Below are positions 33,415 to 43,055 of a stretch of 64,000 nucleotides of DNA, one piece after another. The position numbers were made by a program, and so were the translations under genes. The DNA is from Limnomonas spitsbergensis (lineage: Eukaryota > Chlorophyta > Chlorophyceae > Chlamydomonadales). The notes beneath the pieces were generated by a model. It was not told the DNA's origin. It saw nothing but the letters and a program-made list of their open reading frames with translations, and did not search any database. The stretch is taken from the NCBI GenBank assembly GCA_037349105.1, contig JAYJMM010000113.1, forward strand, positions 248,001-312,000. Reading direction: 5' to 3'. Position 1 is the stretch's first letter. Every line of letters begins with the position of its first letter.

Positions 33415-36400
33415 ACATTTCCGTTTTGATCAGCTGAAACGCCTGCGCCTGCTCTGGCCCCCACACAAACGGGACCCCCTTGACCAGCAATGCGTTGATG
33501 CATGCCGCCTTTTTCGAGAAGTCTGGGATGTAGCACCGGTAGAAATGCAAGAATCCCATGACCTCCTGGATGTTCTTCACCGATGCGGGCTCTGGCAACG
33601 CCATAACCGCTGCTATCTTAGCTGCATGCGGCGTGAGCCCCTGGGCCGACACATTGTGACCCAGGTGCTCTACCGTCGCACACCCAAACAGAGACTTGTC
33701 AGGGTGTGCCCTCAACCCGACATTGTGGAGCATGTCCAACATCAGCTCCACATGCCTGATGTGTTCTGCCGGTGTATCACTGTACACTAGCAGATCATCA
33801 ATGGATGCCACGCAGAACGCACTCAGGCCTGCCCTGGCAATCTCCTCTTCCATCATACGCTGAAAGAAGGGAGGCCCATTGCGCAGACCGAAGTTGAGCT
33901 TTGTGTACATCCACAGCTCAGGTCCCATCCAGAAAGCTGTCTTAGGCTGGTCCTCAGCCTTGATCGGGATCTGCATGAACCCCGACCTAAGATCAACCTT
34001 GCTGAATATCTTGGCTGTACCCAGGTTCTGAAAAATAGTTTCCATCCTGGGGATGGCAAACTCCTGCTTAGCCGTACGCAGGTTTAACCTGCGCATATCG
34101 TGCGCTACACGGTGGTCAGTCCACTCGCCAGTCTCAGCACTTTTTTTGGCTGCCACTACTGAGTTAGCCGCAAACTTGATAGGCCCCCCCTGGGGCACTT
34201 TGACGATGATACCTGCCTGTATCATTGGCTGGCATTTTTCTTTAAAAATGGCTGCTTTGGGCGGCGACATGTCCCTGGACTTCTGAAAGCACGAACTGAC
34301 CTCGTCTTCTAAAGCCAGCGTAAACTCACCCTGCGTGCCGCAGTAGCCTGGTAGATCCTCCATGGAGTAAGCGAACGCTCCTTGGCGATCCCTGAGGCTC
34401 TGCTCAAGGCTCTCCTGCTGTTCCGCAGTGAAGTCGGGGTGCTGGCCCAGCAGCCACCCCTCCTTGGTTTTGACGTACTCCGAGGGCGGTTCCACCACTC
34501 CCCCCGGCTGGAACATGTCGATCATCTCCGCCGCCTGCGGGTCGTCCTCCGCGGGCGGCTCTTCCCTGCCAGTGCTGTTGCTGCTTTGCCAGTCCTCATG
34601 CTGGCTGTAGGCACCCCCAGTCCTGCTGGCACCCCCCATGGGGGTGACTGCTGGCGGGCGCAACCATCCGGATGACAGCTTTGCTGCTGCCTCTTGACTG
34701 GACACAAAAGCCCCCTGGCTCGCTGTAAATCCTCCACCTCGCACTCCCTGCCCGGTGGCTCGCGCCCCTGGTACACACACCGACAACAGGAGCCACACCA
34801 GTATCAGCTGGAGCGTCCCCGTAAGGATCCCCTTAAATGCTGTACAGGTTAGGAGTCCTCTGCAAGCTGGCAGCTGCCGCGCGTGTTCCTGCGGCTGGTG
34901 CGCTGTGGGCTGTACGCATGGCTCTGCACTCTGCGCTGGCCTCTGCTGCTCTTTGGCCCACGTGATCTCCAGGTCTACCTGGCTGATCCTGAGTGGTAGG
35001 ACCGGGCAGTCCTTTCCCGGCCTGCTGCCACAGTCCCTGTCCGCGGCCGTCCTCTGCGCCTTCCTTGCGCGTCGCCTAGCCTTCTTTGACTTTTTTCCCC
35101 GCAACTCGGCTGTGTCAGCCCAAGCCGTACCGGCCCTTTCTGGCCCTGCTCCTGGGTTCTGTCTTGTGTTGCCTTGTGCCGGCCGCTCCTGCCTGTGAGT
35201 GGCGCGCTGCACAGCCTTGCTGCTGCCCGCACACGTGGGTTCCTCTGGCCCCCAGCACTGTCGCATGGCTTCCCGAGCGTTGGCAACCCGCCTCGCTGGG
35301 CCCTCCACCCCGCTGGTTCGGGCTTGGCTGCCCTCCCATGTGGGCGCGTCCCCAGCCCGGCCCACTGGCCTGGACTGCTGCCATCCTGGGGCCTGGCTGC
35401 TGCGACTGTCCGTCGGCTGTAGGGTGGCTACTCCCTTTGCTCCTGTCGTTCCTAGGGCTGATATTTTCCCCGTCAACTCCTCTTGCAGATCCCTGAGCGC
35501 TCGGTTGTAACCTCCCAATCTTGGGTCCGTATCGGGTGCTGGCAGCGCTCTCAGCTGGAACCGCAGGCTGGCCTCTGGGCCTGCTTCCTGCGGGCCTATG
35601 TCCTGCCTCCTCTGCTCGTCCAGCTGATCTACGAAGGTCTTCAGCACAGCTGTCCAGCATCCTGTACTGTACTCTGCTGGGTCACCCCAGGGTTCCCTTG
35701 CCTGTGCTGACACTGGCGTGCTGGAATGGGCATCCCCTGGGCGGTCACTGCCTGCTCCACAGGCTGCTGTGACCTCTGAGTCTGAGGTGTGTGGGGCTGA
35801 TGCCTGCCGCGGGTTGGCCCCCATTGCGGCCCGGCGCTCCCCAACCTCCAGCTCCCTCCTGCTGCTGCTCTCCTCATCGCGCGCAGCCTTCTCCTGACTA
35901 ACGCTGCTCATCCACTCTTGCCGTAGCTGTAACAACTCCTCCTCGAGGCCCCACCCTGGACTCCCTGGTCCTGGGCCTGCGTCGGTTGGCTCTTCCATCC
36001 TATCCGCATCCCCAGCATCTGCTCTTGTGATGCTGATCCTCTCCGGGGACGGGGTTCCGTCAGCGCCCCACTCCTCTTCTGACTCTGAATCCTGCACCAG
36101 TGATGGTGGCCCTTCCGAAGGGTCTTCGCTCTCCCCTCCTAGCAGTCCCGTGCCCTCCTGGCGGGAGTGAAGCTCCTCGCTGGACCTTGGATCCCTGCTG
36201 TCCAGGTCTCCTGCAAGTGGTCTGCTGGTACTGTCCGGGGGCGTCTGGGGCTCCGCCCGATCCCCGGGCTCTGTGTCCAGTGCTGACTCCTCCATTTCCT
36301 CCATGGGCTCCAGCCATTCCCAAGAGGATGCTGTTGCCCCGAGTGTGGTGACAAAAGCAACGTGCAACTGTTCTGGTGGTTCGAACGTTTCCTGGATGGG

Positions 36401-38536
36401 TCCGTCGCTGTTGGCAGCGGGATCCCAATAGTGGGATCCATGTCTGCCCACTATCCAGCGCCCCAACACGGGCTGGGTCCTCAGCTCTTCCAGCTCCTCC
36501 TCGTAGGTATCCGATCCTGCTCCTCTGAACAAGGGATGCAGCGTGCGCACCCCTGCCGGGTGCGCCTGCCTCCACAGCTGCACTGTCATGACGTTTGCCT
36601 GCCAAGAAGGCACCACGCTGCTGGCCCTGTTGTCGCGCCACGCTCTCCTCTCCCAGCGCACCCACTGGTGCACGCACGCTTCCAACCGTTCCACTGCGAA
36701 CGGCGAGCGCGCGAACTCCCCTTCTCCTTCCCACATGGGTCCATCTGCTGGCGACCTCTGGGTCCCATATGGCCATGTGGGGCAGTCTATCATTTCCAGT
36801 GGCGCCCACTGGTCATCCACGCCCCACACATGCCGCATGGCTGCTGACAGCTGTCCCGGGAGCAGGTCCCGCTGCAGCGCCATGAGCATGACCGCCCATG
36901 TTGCTGGGTCTGCTCCCCTGGCGTGCGTGTGTGCGTGGAACTCTGCATCGTCGACTGATGCGCACTTGGTGATCGCTACGTTCCCTTCGCTCCTTGCGAA
37001 CAGGAAGACTGGCATGTCATCCCGCGACGCATGCATGTGGATCCATGCCTCTGAAACGGGCATTTCTCCCTCTTCCAGCTCCTCGTAGTAGTAAGATACC
37101 AGCTGCTGCACTGGGATGGCTGCCCTGGCATCCCCAGGAGCCACTCCCCACGGTACAGCCTGACCTGCGACCATCCTGGGAATGATGACTGACGCCTCAA
37201 TGGTGGCCTCACACCGCCTTGGCCTGCCGGAATGGCACAGCCCTGCCCCGTCGTAGGTTCCATCCGCTGACCCATCACCCCTTCCGTACCCTCCTATGGC
37301 CTGCACGGGCACGTAGAAAGCGCGGTCTCTGAGAGCGGGCTGTTCCATCAACTGATGGACACAGGCCTCTGCCCACGGCGTGCGCATGAACCCTGGCTGC
37401 GCGCCCTGCCACACCCCCTCGGTGCGCATGCTGTCTGGCACGTCTGGTTGCGCCCTGTCGGCTGCGTCCACCGCTGTGATGCCTTCTTTGATGGCCAGGT
37501 CCACCATCTCGTGAACGCAGTATGCGTAGATGGGGTGCCGTGACCACCCCCTCTGCATATAATCCGCCATCCTTGTGCTGGGCTGTATGAACCCCTTGAG
37601 TGCTGCGCCTAGCAGTACTGCTGTCACCGCGTCCCACGGGAAAATCATTCTGGCCACGGCCTGCATGGCTGCTGCTATGTTTACGCACGTCTGCGCCCTG
37701 CCTTCCATGAGCCTGTGGTTCTGCAACCTACACAGCCCGTCCTTGGACTGTGCTGGCAGAGTGATCATGGCCTCCGAAGACGACGCCTCTGGCATCTCTT
37801 CCCCCAGGCTGTACCACTGCACAAAGCATCTGCTCTCTGGCGGGCTCGGCGGTTCTGGCCCGGGGCGAACACGCCTTCTGCTGCCTGACCTGTCGCGGCG
37901 GCCCTCACTGGCCTGGTCGAACTGGGAATCCACGCTCCACGCAGCGGACCTCTCGCCCCTGCTGCGGCTGCGTTGCAGCCCTCTGTCCTCCTCTTCCCAT
38001 CTTTCAGGGTTGGACCGAGAGGTGGTACTGTGATGGGTCCTAACGGGCCCCGCCGTATCGTCCTCTTGACTCATAGCTGCTGCCCCCCTGGCCCTTGGGC
38101 GGTGAACCTGCATGCTGAGCCGATCCCGGGTCATGGTGGCTGCTCCCGCTACCTCGCCGCCTGTGTCGTTGTTGCCCTCCGGGGTACCTGGGCAGAGCAT
38201 GGCAGCTTCCTCCTCACGCAATGTTAAAGGAACATGAGGCTCGTAGCCTTCCTCTGAGACGCTGGAGCCGTCCCCACTGGAACTGGTCTCCCATTCGTCT
38301 ACTCTGTGCTGGGGTCCTGCCTCCCGCTCTAGCCTCTCAAACTCATCCATCTGGGCATCGTAGATGTCCCATTCTTTGGTGAGAAACTGCTGGAACATGC
38401 CAGGCCATCCCTCACACGGGGCCGGGCACCCCCTCTGCTGGAGGTTCCTGAGAAACTCCACTGCATGCGCCATGGATCTGGCTGACCCTGCGGGCCGAGT
38501 ACCATAGTGATTCATGGCCAGGGCCTCTACCGCCAT
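33311..38536 (-). CDS. Large polyprotein: unknown region plus reverse transcriptase
   Basis: 1,741 codons from an ATG. Residues 1 to ~1,230 show no recognised domain: acidic and Arg/Ser-rich low complexity around a more ordered part (about 250-720, rich in Trp and His). A hydrophobic segment near residues 1,235-1,262 (TGTLQLILVWLLLSVCVPGA) is followed by A-R-A, like a signal peptide or anchor. The Ty3-type RT occupies about 1,400-1,700: VDLRSGFMQIPI, FGLRNGPPFFQRMMEEEI, catalytic SIDDLLVYSD (Ser in place of the usual Tyr or Phe before I-D-D) and GFLHFYRCYIPDFSK. RNase H lies in another frame from 33414; the switch probably occurs at a G/C-rich run near 33345-33365. The usual start of RT in Ty3 Pol is far closer to the protease, so this extension is unusual. 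Confidence 0.9.
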   Translation of the reverse strand: MAVEALAMNHYGTRPAGSARSMAHAVEFLRNLQQRGCPAPCEGWPGMFQQFLTKEWDIYDAQMDEFERLEREAGPQHRVDEWETSSSGDGSSVSEEGYEPHVPLTLREEEAAMLCPGTPEGNNDTGGEVAGAATMTRDRLSMQVHRPRARGAAAMSQEDDTAGPVRTHHSTTSRSNPERWEEEDRGLQRSRSRGERSAAWSVDSQFDQASEGRRDRSGSRRRVRPGPEPPSPPESRCFVQWYSLGEEMPEASSSEAMITLPAQSKDGLCRLQNHRLMEGRAQTCVNIAAAMQAVARMIFPWDAVTAVLLGAALKGFIQPSTRMADYMQRGWSRHPIYAYCVHEMVDLAIKEGITAVDAADRAQPDVPDSMRTEGVWQGAQPGFMRTPWAEACVHQLMEQPALRDRAFYVPVQAIGGYGRGDGSADGTYDGAGLCHSGRPRRCEATIEASVIIPRMVAGQAVPWGVAPGDARAAIPVQQLVSYYYEELEEGEMPVSEAWIHMHASRDDMPVFLFARSEGNVAITKCASVDDAEFHAHTHARGADPATWAVMLMALQRDLLPGQLSAAMRHVWGVDDQWAPLEMIDCPTWPYGTQRSPADGPMWEGEGEFARSPFAVERLEACVHQWVRWERRAWRDNRASSVVPSWQANVMTVQLWRQAHPAGVRTLHPLFRGAGSDTYEEELEELRTQPVLGRWIVGRHGSHYWDPAANSDGPIQETFEPPEQLHVAFVTTLGATASSWEWLEPMEEMEESALDTEPGDRAEPQTPPDSTSRPLAGDLDSRDPRSSEELHSRQEGTGLLGGESEDPSEGPPSLVQDSESEEEWGADGTPSPERISITRADAGDADRMEEPTDAGPGPGSPGWGLEEELLQLRQEWMSSVSQEKAARDEESSSRRELEVGERRAAMGANPRQASAPHTSDSEVTAACGAGSDRPGDAHSSTPVSAQAREPWGDPAEYSTGCWTAVLKTFVDQLDEQRRQDIGPQEAGPEASLRFQLRALPAPDTDPRLGGYNRALRDLQEELTGKISALGTTGAKGVATLQPTDSRSSQAPGWQQSRPVGRAGDAPTWEGSQARTSGVEGPARRVANAREAMRQCWGPEEPTCAGSSKAVQRATHRQERPAQGNTRQNPGAGPERAGTAWADTAELRGKKSKKARRRARKAQRTAADRDCGSRPGKDCPVLPLRISQVDLEITWAKEQQRPAQSAEPCVQPTAHQPQEHARQLPACRGLLTCTAFKGILTGTLQLILVWLLLSVCVPGARATGQGVRGGGFTASQGAFVSSQEAAAKLSSGWLRPPAVTPMGGASRTGGAYSQHEDWQSSNSTGREEPPAEDDPQAAEMIDMFQPGGVVEPPSEYVKTKEGWLLGQHPDFTAEQQESLEQSLRDRQGAFAYSMEDLPGYCGTQGEFTLALEDEVSSCFQKSRDMSPPKAAIFKEKCQPMIQAGIIVKVPQGGPIKFAANSVVAAKKSAETGEWTDHRVAHDMRRLNLRTAKQEFAIPRMETIFQNLGTAKIFSKVDLRSGFMQIPIKAEDQPKTAFWMGPELWMYTKLNFGLRNGPPFFQRMMEEEIARAGLSAFCVASIDDLLVYSDTPAEHIRHVELMLDMLHNVGLRAHPDKSLFGCATVEHLGHNVSAQGLTPHAAKIAAVMALPEPASVKNIQEVMGFLHFYRCYIPDFSKKAACINALLVKGVPFVWGPEQAQAFQLIKTEMCEGGRVLRRPDYSGTARARWQGAAKALLVVHRFL

Positions 38537-38663
38537 CTGCCAGTGGTGCCTTGCTGGGCTACCTGCCCCTCTGGCACCACTTGGAATGTTACAGGCATCG
38601 CTGCGGTCTGGTGGCCCACAATTTGTGTTGCTGCGTTCTGCTCAAATCCCTCGTGGACAGACA

Positions 38664-40655
38664 TCAGACAAGTGTGCCTCTCTTGGCTGACCCACCTGGA
38701 ATTGTATGACTGCCCTGCCGGCCCGCCGGCCATCCCGGCGGGCCTGGCAGCTCACTTGGGCCAGCTGCCTCCTGCTGTTTTTTCCAGTCCTCATAGGAGA
38801 CCACCTTGGCAGCCTCATAAGCCTGCCGCATGCTGTCTTCTGAGGCCTCTTGGCTCCTGCCAGGTCCCCTGACTCCCCAGCCCCGTTCTGGGCCTGCTGC
38901 TGCTCGCAATCGGTCAAAACGGTTGCTATCGCCTGTCTGCAAGGCCTCCCCCTGCTCTGGGCACGCATTAGCTTAGTGCCCTGGCTTCAAACAATTGAAG
39001 CAGACTCCTCCATCATGGGGTCCAAGGACGCTTCTCTGTCCACCCATCCAACTGCGCCCTGCCTGGGCCCTGCCCGGCGGACTCTGGCTGGAGGTTCCTC
39101 TGTTATCCTGCACTCTCCCCTCCAGCATGTATGTCCTGGCTTGACTACCTGCGCCGCGCTCCTGTGACCTGCCCCTGGGCTGGCTCCCGCGGTCCCTGCT
39201 GGGTGACCGCTGCCTTCTGCTTCTAGGCTGGTCGTATCTATCTGCGCGGTCCGGCCGCTGGGTTCGAGCCTCAGGTGTAGGCACCACCCCGTGGCGTTCG
39301 ACGCTGTGGGCCTTCTGCGCGCTCCTGCTGCGCTCTCTTGTCCCCTTGTTCTTTGCAGCATCTGGGGTTGTCCCCCCGTGCTGCGCGCGCTCCTCCATTC
39401 TGGCATCCCTGGCCCTGTCACTGCCCCCTGGTCCTTGCTGACCAGTGGCCTGTTGCTCCTGTTCCTGCGGCTCCTCCTGGCCAAGACTCCCGTCCTCGTC
39501 TGTGAGCGGGGTCGCGGGCAGAAGCATTTGTCTGATTTGTTCTGCCAGCTCCGGGTCCACTGGGCCCGAGGACTGCAGCGGCTCTCCTGCCTGCTGGTTC
39601 CCAAGGGCGGTGTACAGCTCCCGCAGCTGGACTGCACGCAAGATGTACTGCTGTTGTACCTCCGTGAGCCGTATATTGGCATCCTGGATACCTGTCCACC
39701 TGACCTGCTGCAACCGCAGGTATTCGACTGTTGCTGCAGCCTGGCGGAATAGCTGCTCCTCTTTTGACCTGATGTCTTGTTGCAGCATCGTCACTTGGTG
39801 CTGCAGCCTCAGGACATGCATGTACTTCCGACTGGGCCTCTCTTCCTGGGCCTCTTCCCCATCTGACTCCTCTGGCTCTTCGTCCTCCTCCTCGCTGCCA
39901 GGCTCCCCCTGGCCGCGGCTTGCTGTTACCCCCCGCGCTCTGTCTGCTGCCTCTGGGGCGTCTTCCTTAACTCCACCATCAGCTTTCCTTGTCTGCGTGC
40001 TGGGCCCTGCCTCATCTGGCGGTGTCTTCGCAGGGATCCTGCGCGCGTTGGTGTCTTGTAGCTTCCCTGGTGGCTGCTCCTCACAAGCCCTCTCGCCCCT
40101 GCCAGGTACTCTCACCTCCGAGCGCCTTACTGATCCCGAGGGTGCAGCTCTCCCTGCTGCGGCTGCCCCGAAGGCCACCCGCCGTGTTGCTCCTGGTGAT
40201 GCCACCCGGGCCGCAGGGACTGCCACATCCTTCTGCAGTAGTTCCTGGATTCTTTGTTCGCACTCCTCTGGTGAGTGCTGGCCAGGCGCCCCGCACAAGA
40301 CGCATGGGTGGCTTGGGCTTGCCGCCAAGCATCTCCTGATGATGTCCTTTTCAGATGCTGGCCTCGATGCTGCCTTGCGTGTCATTTTTGTCTCATTTGA
40401 TACCGCAGCACCGGCCTCTGCCTGTGCTGCCGCCTGGCTCTGCTGTGACGCAGCAGCCCTGGCCTCCACCTTGCCCTCCCTGGGCACTGCAGCCTGCACC
40501 TGCCTGTGCTGGTGCGGCCTGGAAGGGGCCTCCTGTGGGCCCCCACGGCTACTACTGCCTGCATCTGCGGCGCCTCTGCCTGCATCTGCGGCTTTTCCGC
40601 GGCTTTGTCCCACTTCTTGGTCAGTCCTCATGGCGGCATCTGCGTGTGTGGCCAT
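38664..40655 (-). CDS. CCHC zinc-knuckle protein interrupted by a stop
   Basis: An ATG frame of 560 codons (40655-38973) is charged and low-complexity. It has CVLCGAPGQHSPEEC (~residue 115), a coiled-coil-like Gln-rich part (~275-350) and an Arg/Ser-rich region. It stops in the middle of a zinc knuckle: CFNCLKPGH, then TAA, then ANAC. Past the stop the same frame is open to 38664. Restoring one codon would give a normal C-x2-C-x4-H-x4-C knuckle, so the stop is either a mutation or a readthrough site. Knuckles of this type bind nucleic acid in Gag/NC. The 1,741-codon ORF follows after about 130 bp. Confidence 0.8.
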
Positions 40656-40679
40656 GGCATGCTGTAAGAGTGGCTTGTG

Positions 40680-41594
40680 TTATTCCTCAACACTGGCCGC
40701 AGGCCACCCTTCCCGCTCTGCGAATCCGCACTGGATTCCTGCCCATGCCACTGCTGCTGCCTGGTACCCCCCTGCTGGGGATGCTAGCACCAGCGGCAGC
40801 GTGAGGTCCCTGACCCCTCGTACTGTCTGGGGACCTTCTCTGGGGCGTAAGGTCAGCCTTCCTGCTGCTTCCAACACCCCACTGTACTTGAGGAACTCCG
40901 GGTTCCCTACCAAGTGTTCATATGCATCGGGTGGCGTCTTAACGACCATGACCACCGTGGGTTCCATAATGGCATTGGGCCCACCGTATCCGTACACCAC
41001 ATAAATGAAGAGCACCCCATACAGATCTGCCCCTGCATTGTCTGTGGTACGGATTTTCTCATCCGTCCGGATCAGCTCTGCCCCTATGGCGACTAACTGT
41101 TCAGCAATGTTGACGGTGATCACATGGCAGGAGCATGCTGAGTCCATGAGGGCCTTCTGAGCCACCAGGACTTTTCCTTTGACCATAAGTCCCACACATT
41201 GCTCCAGGTTGCTTCTGTCATTCTTAAAATACTGCAGCCTTGGTGCAGCTGTGACACACTTGCTCTCCTGCCTGCCTTTACTGGCCTTACCCCTGTGGTC
41301 TTCTGAACCCATGGGCATAGTGGTGAACGACAACGATGTCAGCCTCTCGTTCAACTTGAACACCTGCAGTCGAATGTCAGACATATCGTCAGCCAATTTG
41401 CTCAAAACCAGCCTCCTTGCTACCTTCCTGGAAGCAGGTTCCACGAGCCTTTGCTCAGGTTCCTCCTCCTGGCAGGGTTCTGGCAAGAATGACCTAGGCC
41501 GAGCGTTGTGAGCCGCCTGTTTGAATCCTGCGGGTTTGGGCACCAGCCCAACCTGCGTCATGAGTGCCACAGATTCGCTGAGCATCTCTGCCAT
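40680..41594 (-). CDS. Retropepsin-like aspartic protease
   Basis: 304 codons from an ATG at 41594. The catalytic loop is ALMDSACSCHVITVNIAEQL (residues ~168-187), with D-S-A in place of the usual D-S/T-G. Hydrophobic strands and an LYGVLFIYVVYGYG region follow. The N-terminal ~130 residues are basic. This is the dimeric protease that matures Gag and Pol. It lies between Gag (41600-43860) and the second CCHC ORF. The DSA variant is known among active aspartic proteases, so activity is plausible. Confidence 0.8.
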   Translation of the reverse strand: MAEMLSESVALMTQVGLVPKPAGFKQAAHNARPRSFLPEPCQEEEPEQRLVEPASRKVARRLVLSKLADDMSDIRLQVFKLNERLTSLSFTTMPMGSEDHRGKASKGRQESKCVTAAPRLQYFKNDRSNLEQCVGLMVKGKVLVAQKALMDSACSCHVITVNIAEQLVAIGAELIRTDEKIRTTDNAGADLYGVLFIYVVYGYGGPNAIMEPTVVMVVKTPPDAYEHLVGNPEFLKYSGVLEAAGRLTLRPREGPQTVRGVRDLTLPLVLASPAGGYQAAAVAWAGIQCGFAEREGWPAASVEE

Positions 41595-41638
41595 AGTCTG
41601 TTGCCAGCCCTCTGGCTCAGCTTGCCCCGTTGGGCTGC

Positions 41639-42253
41639 TTAGGTGTGATACGTGTGCCGCTTGCTGAGCCTGACCCCCCTGGCCAGGCCCTGGCCGCTGG
41701 TACTGCCTGTTGTTCTGATTTCGCTCGTACGGCCTGCCTGCAGGTTGACCCTGCTGCTTGGCGGTAGCGGGTACTGCTGCTGCGGCGGCCTTGCCTGCCC
41801 AGTTGTAATGTCTGTAGCGAGTGGCGCAGGCCTGCGCTCATCCCTGGGCCTGGGCGCCCTGCAGTCCCTGGCCAGGTGCGCCGTGCTACCACACTGGTAG
41901 CACGCCTTGGCTGCCCCTGCAGCGCCTTCTGCGCTGTAATTTGGTGCCCCGGATTGATCTGCCCAGGTAACTCCTCTGGGTTTACCATCACTCCGCTGTT
42001 GCTGGGCAGCTGCTGAGCCTGCGGGGTTCACTGCCCCTTCAAGGCGCGTCCGCATCTCCCACTGTCCAGTTCTCTCCTTCCTTGTTCTGTTGGGCTGCAC
42101 CTCTCCCTGGCTAGGCCCGCTGGCCATCTGTTTGAGGCTTGCGCCTCCCAGGTCCCCCATTTCCATGGCAAACTTCTCCCACAGCACCACCTGCTGTGTG
42201 AGCACTGCAATCTGATCTTCATCAGTCATGCTGAGGTACCCCGGTACTGTCAT
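41639..42253 (-). CDS. Gag, nucleocapsid part
   Basis: 204 codons including CYQCGSTAHLARDC, a classical CCHC knuckle that binds the element RNA. Upstream the frame connects to the capsid-like frame at 42265-42990 by a one-base change near 42260. The ORF ends in a frame different from the protease, with another overlapping open frame at 41617-41991. Frame changes may be decay or programmed shifts; the sequence alone cannot decide. Confidence 0.82.
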   Translation of the reverse strand: MTVPGYLSMTDEDQIAVLTQQVVLWEKFAMEMGDLGGASLKQMASGPSQGEVQPNRTRKERTGQWEMRTRLEGAVNPAGSAAAQQQRSDGKPRGVTWADQSGAPNYSAEGAAGAAKACYQCGSTAHLARDCRAPRPRDERRPAPLATDITTGQARPPQQQYPLPPSSRVNLQAGRTSEIRTTGSTSGQGLARGVRLSKRHTYHT

Positions 42254-42264
42254 AACAAACTTGC

Positions 42265-42990
42265 TCAGCTTGGCCTTAGCACCCCCTGGAAGCCCGTCAA
42301 CAGATGCGATACAGAGTGCCTCCTGCCGAAGTGGTCCACTGCGTCCCTTGAGATCTGCAGCAACTCTGCTGTCGACAGTACTCTGTGAGCAAATGCTTCC
42401 ACCGTCTCTTCTGGCTTGACGTCAGGGTCGAGGGTGGTCTTCACCCCTAGCCTGAGATTGGAGATGGCTGTCCTTTCATCTGAGGTTGGCTTCCCCACCA
42501 CTGCTTGAACTACCTTGATCCACAAGGTTAGCAGCGAGGCTTCGCAACTCTGCTCCTCTGCTGGGGCAATCCACAGCCCCCTGATCCTTTCTGCTTCTCT
42601 GGCAGCCCTGTCTCCCGCATGGGGCGCCGCCCTGATGGCTACCATCAGTGGCCCCACGCTAGCTGGCTTGCTGCCCCATAGCTTGACCAGTGATTTCACC
42701 AGCATTGTCATAGCCGATGGCGACTGGCACGACCCAGCTATTTCTCCGGCCACCACAGCCAGCGCTGGCGGGTCATCTGACAGCGCCAGCCTGTTGTGCG
42801 ATCCCCAATATCCACACGCCTGGCAATATTTCCTGGCTGCAACCGCGCCCGGGTGCGATATATCCAACACCGGCACGTTGCCTTGGATAGCCGGGATTTT
42901 GGTGAATTTGGCTACCCCCGCCAGCTGCAGGACCATCTGCTGCTGCAGCTGCAGGTTCACCCTTGCCTGCTCCCTATCGAGCCTTTTCAT
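42265..42990 (-). CDS. Gag, capsid-like part
   Basis: 241 codons from an ATG, largely helical in composition. No exact signature, but its position directly before the CCHC frame, and the phrase AFAHRVLSTAELLQISRDAV just before the knuckle frame, match Ty3 Gag capsid regions (Retrotrans_gag-like). It includes one Cys-x2-Cys (CQAC). Capsid would form the cytoplasmic virus-like particle. Confidence 0.65.
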   Translation of the reverse strand: MKRLDREQARVNLQLQQQMVLQLAGVAKFTKIPAIQGNVPVLDISHPGAVAARKYCQACGYWGSHNRLALSDDPPALAVVAGEIAGSCQSPSAMTMLVKSLVKLWGSKPASVGPLMVAIRAAPHAGDRAAREAERIRGLWIAPAEEQSCEASLLTLWIKVVQAVVGKPTSDERTAISNLRLGVKTTLDPDVKPEETVEAFAHRVLSTAELLQISRDAVDHFGRRHSVSHLLTGFQGVLRPS

Positions 42991-43055
42991 TTCCTGGTCG
43001 CTGGACTCCTGCCAGGCCCCCGGTCTGCGCCTGTTCGTTCCTCCTGGTCCCGAAT

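Noticed and set aside
39445..41004. 519-codon plus-strand ORF and other long plus-strand ORFs at 29547-46900
   Set aside because: Antisense shadows of the minus-strand retrotransposon proteins; composition (Cys, Ser, Leu-rich) is typical of shadow frames.
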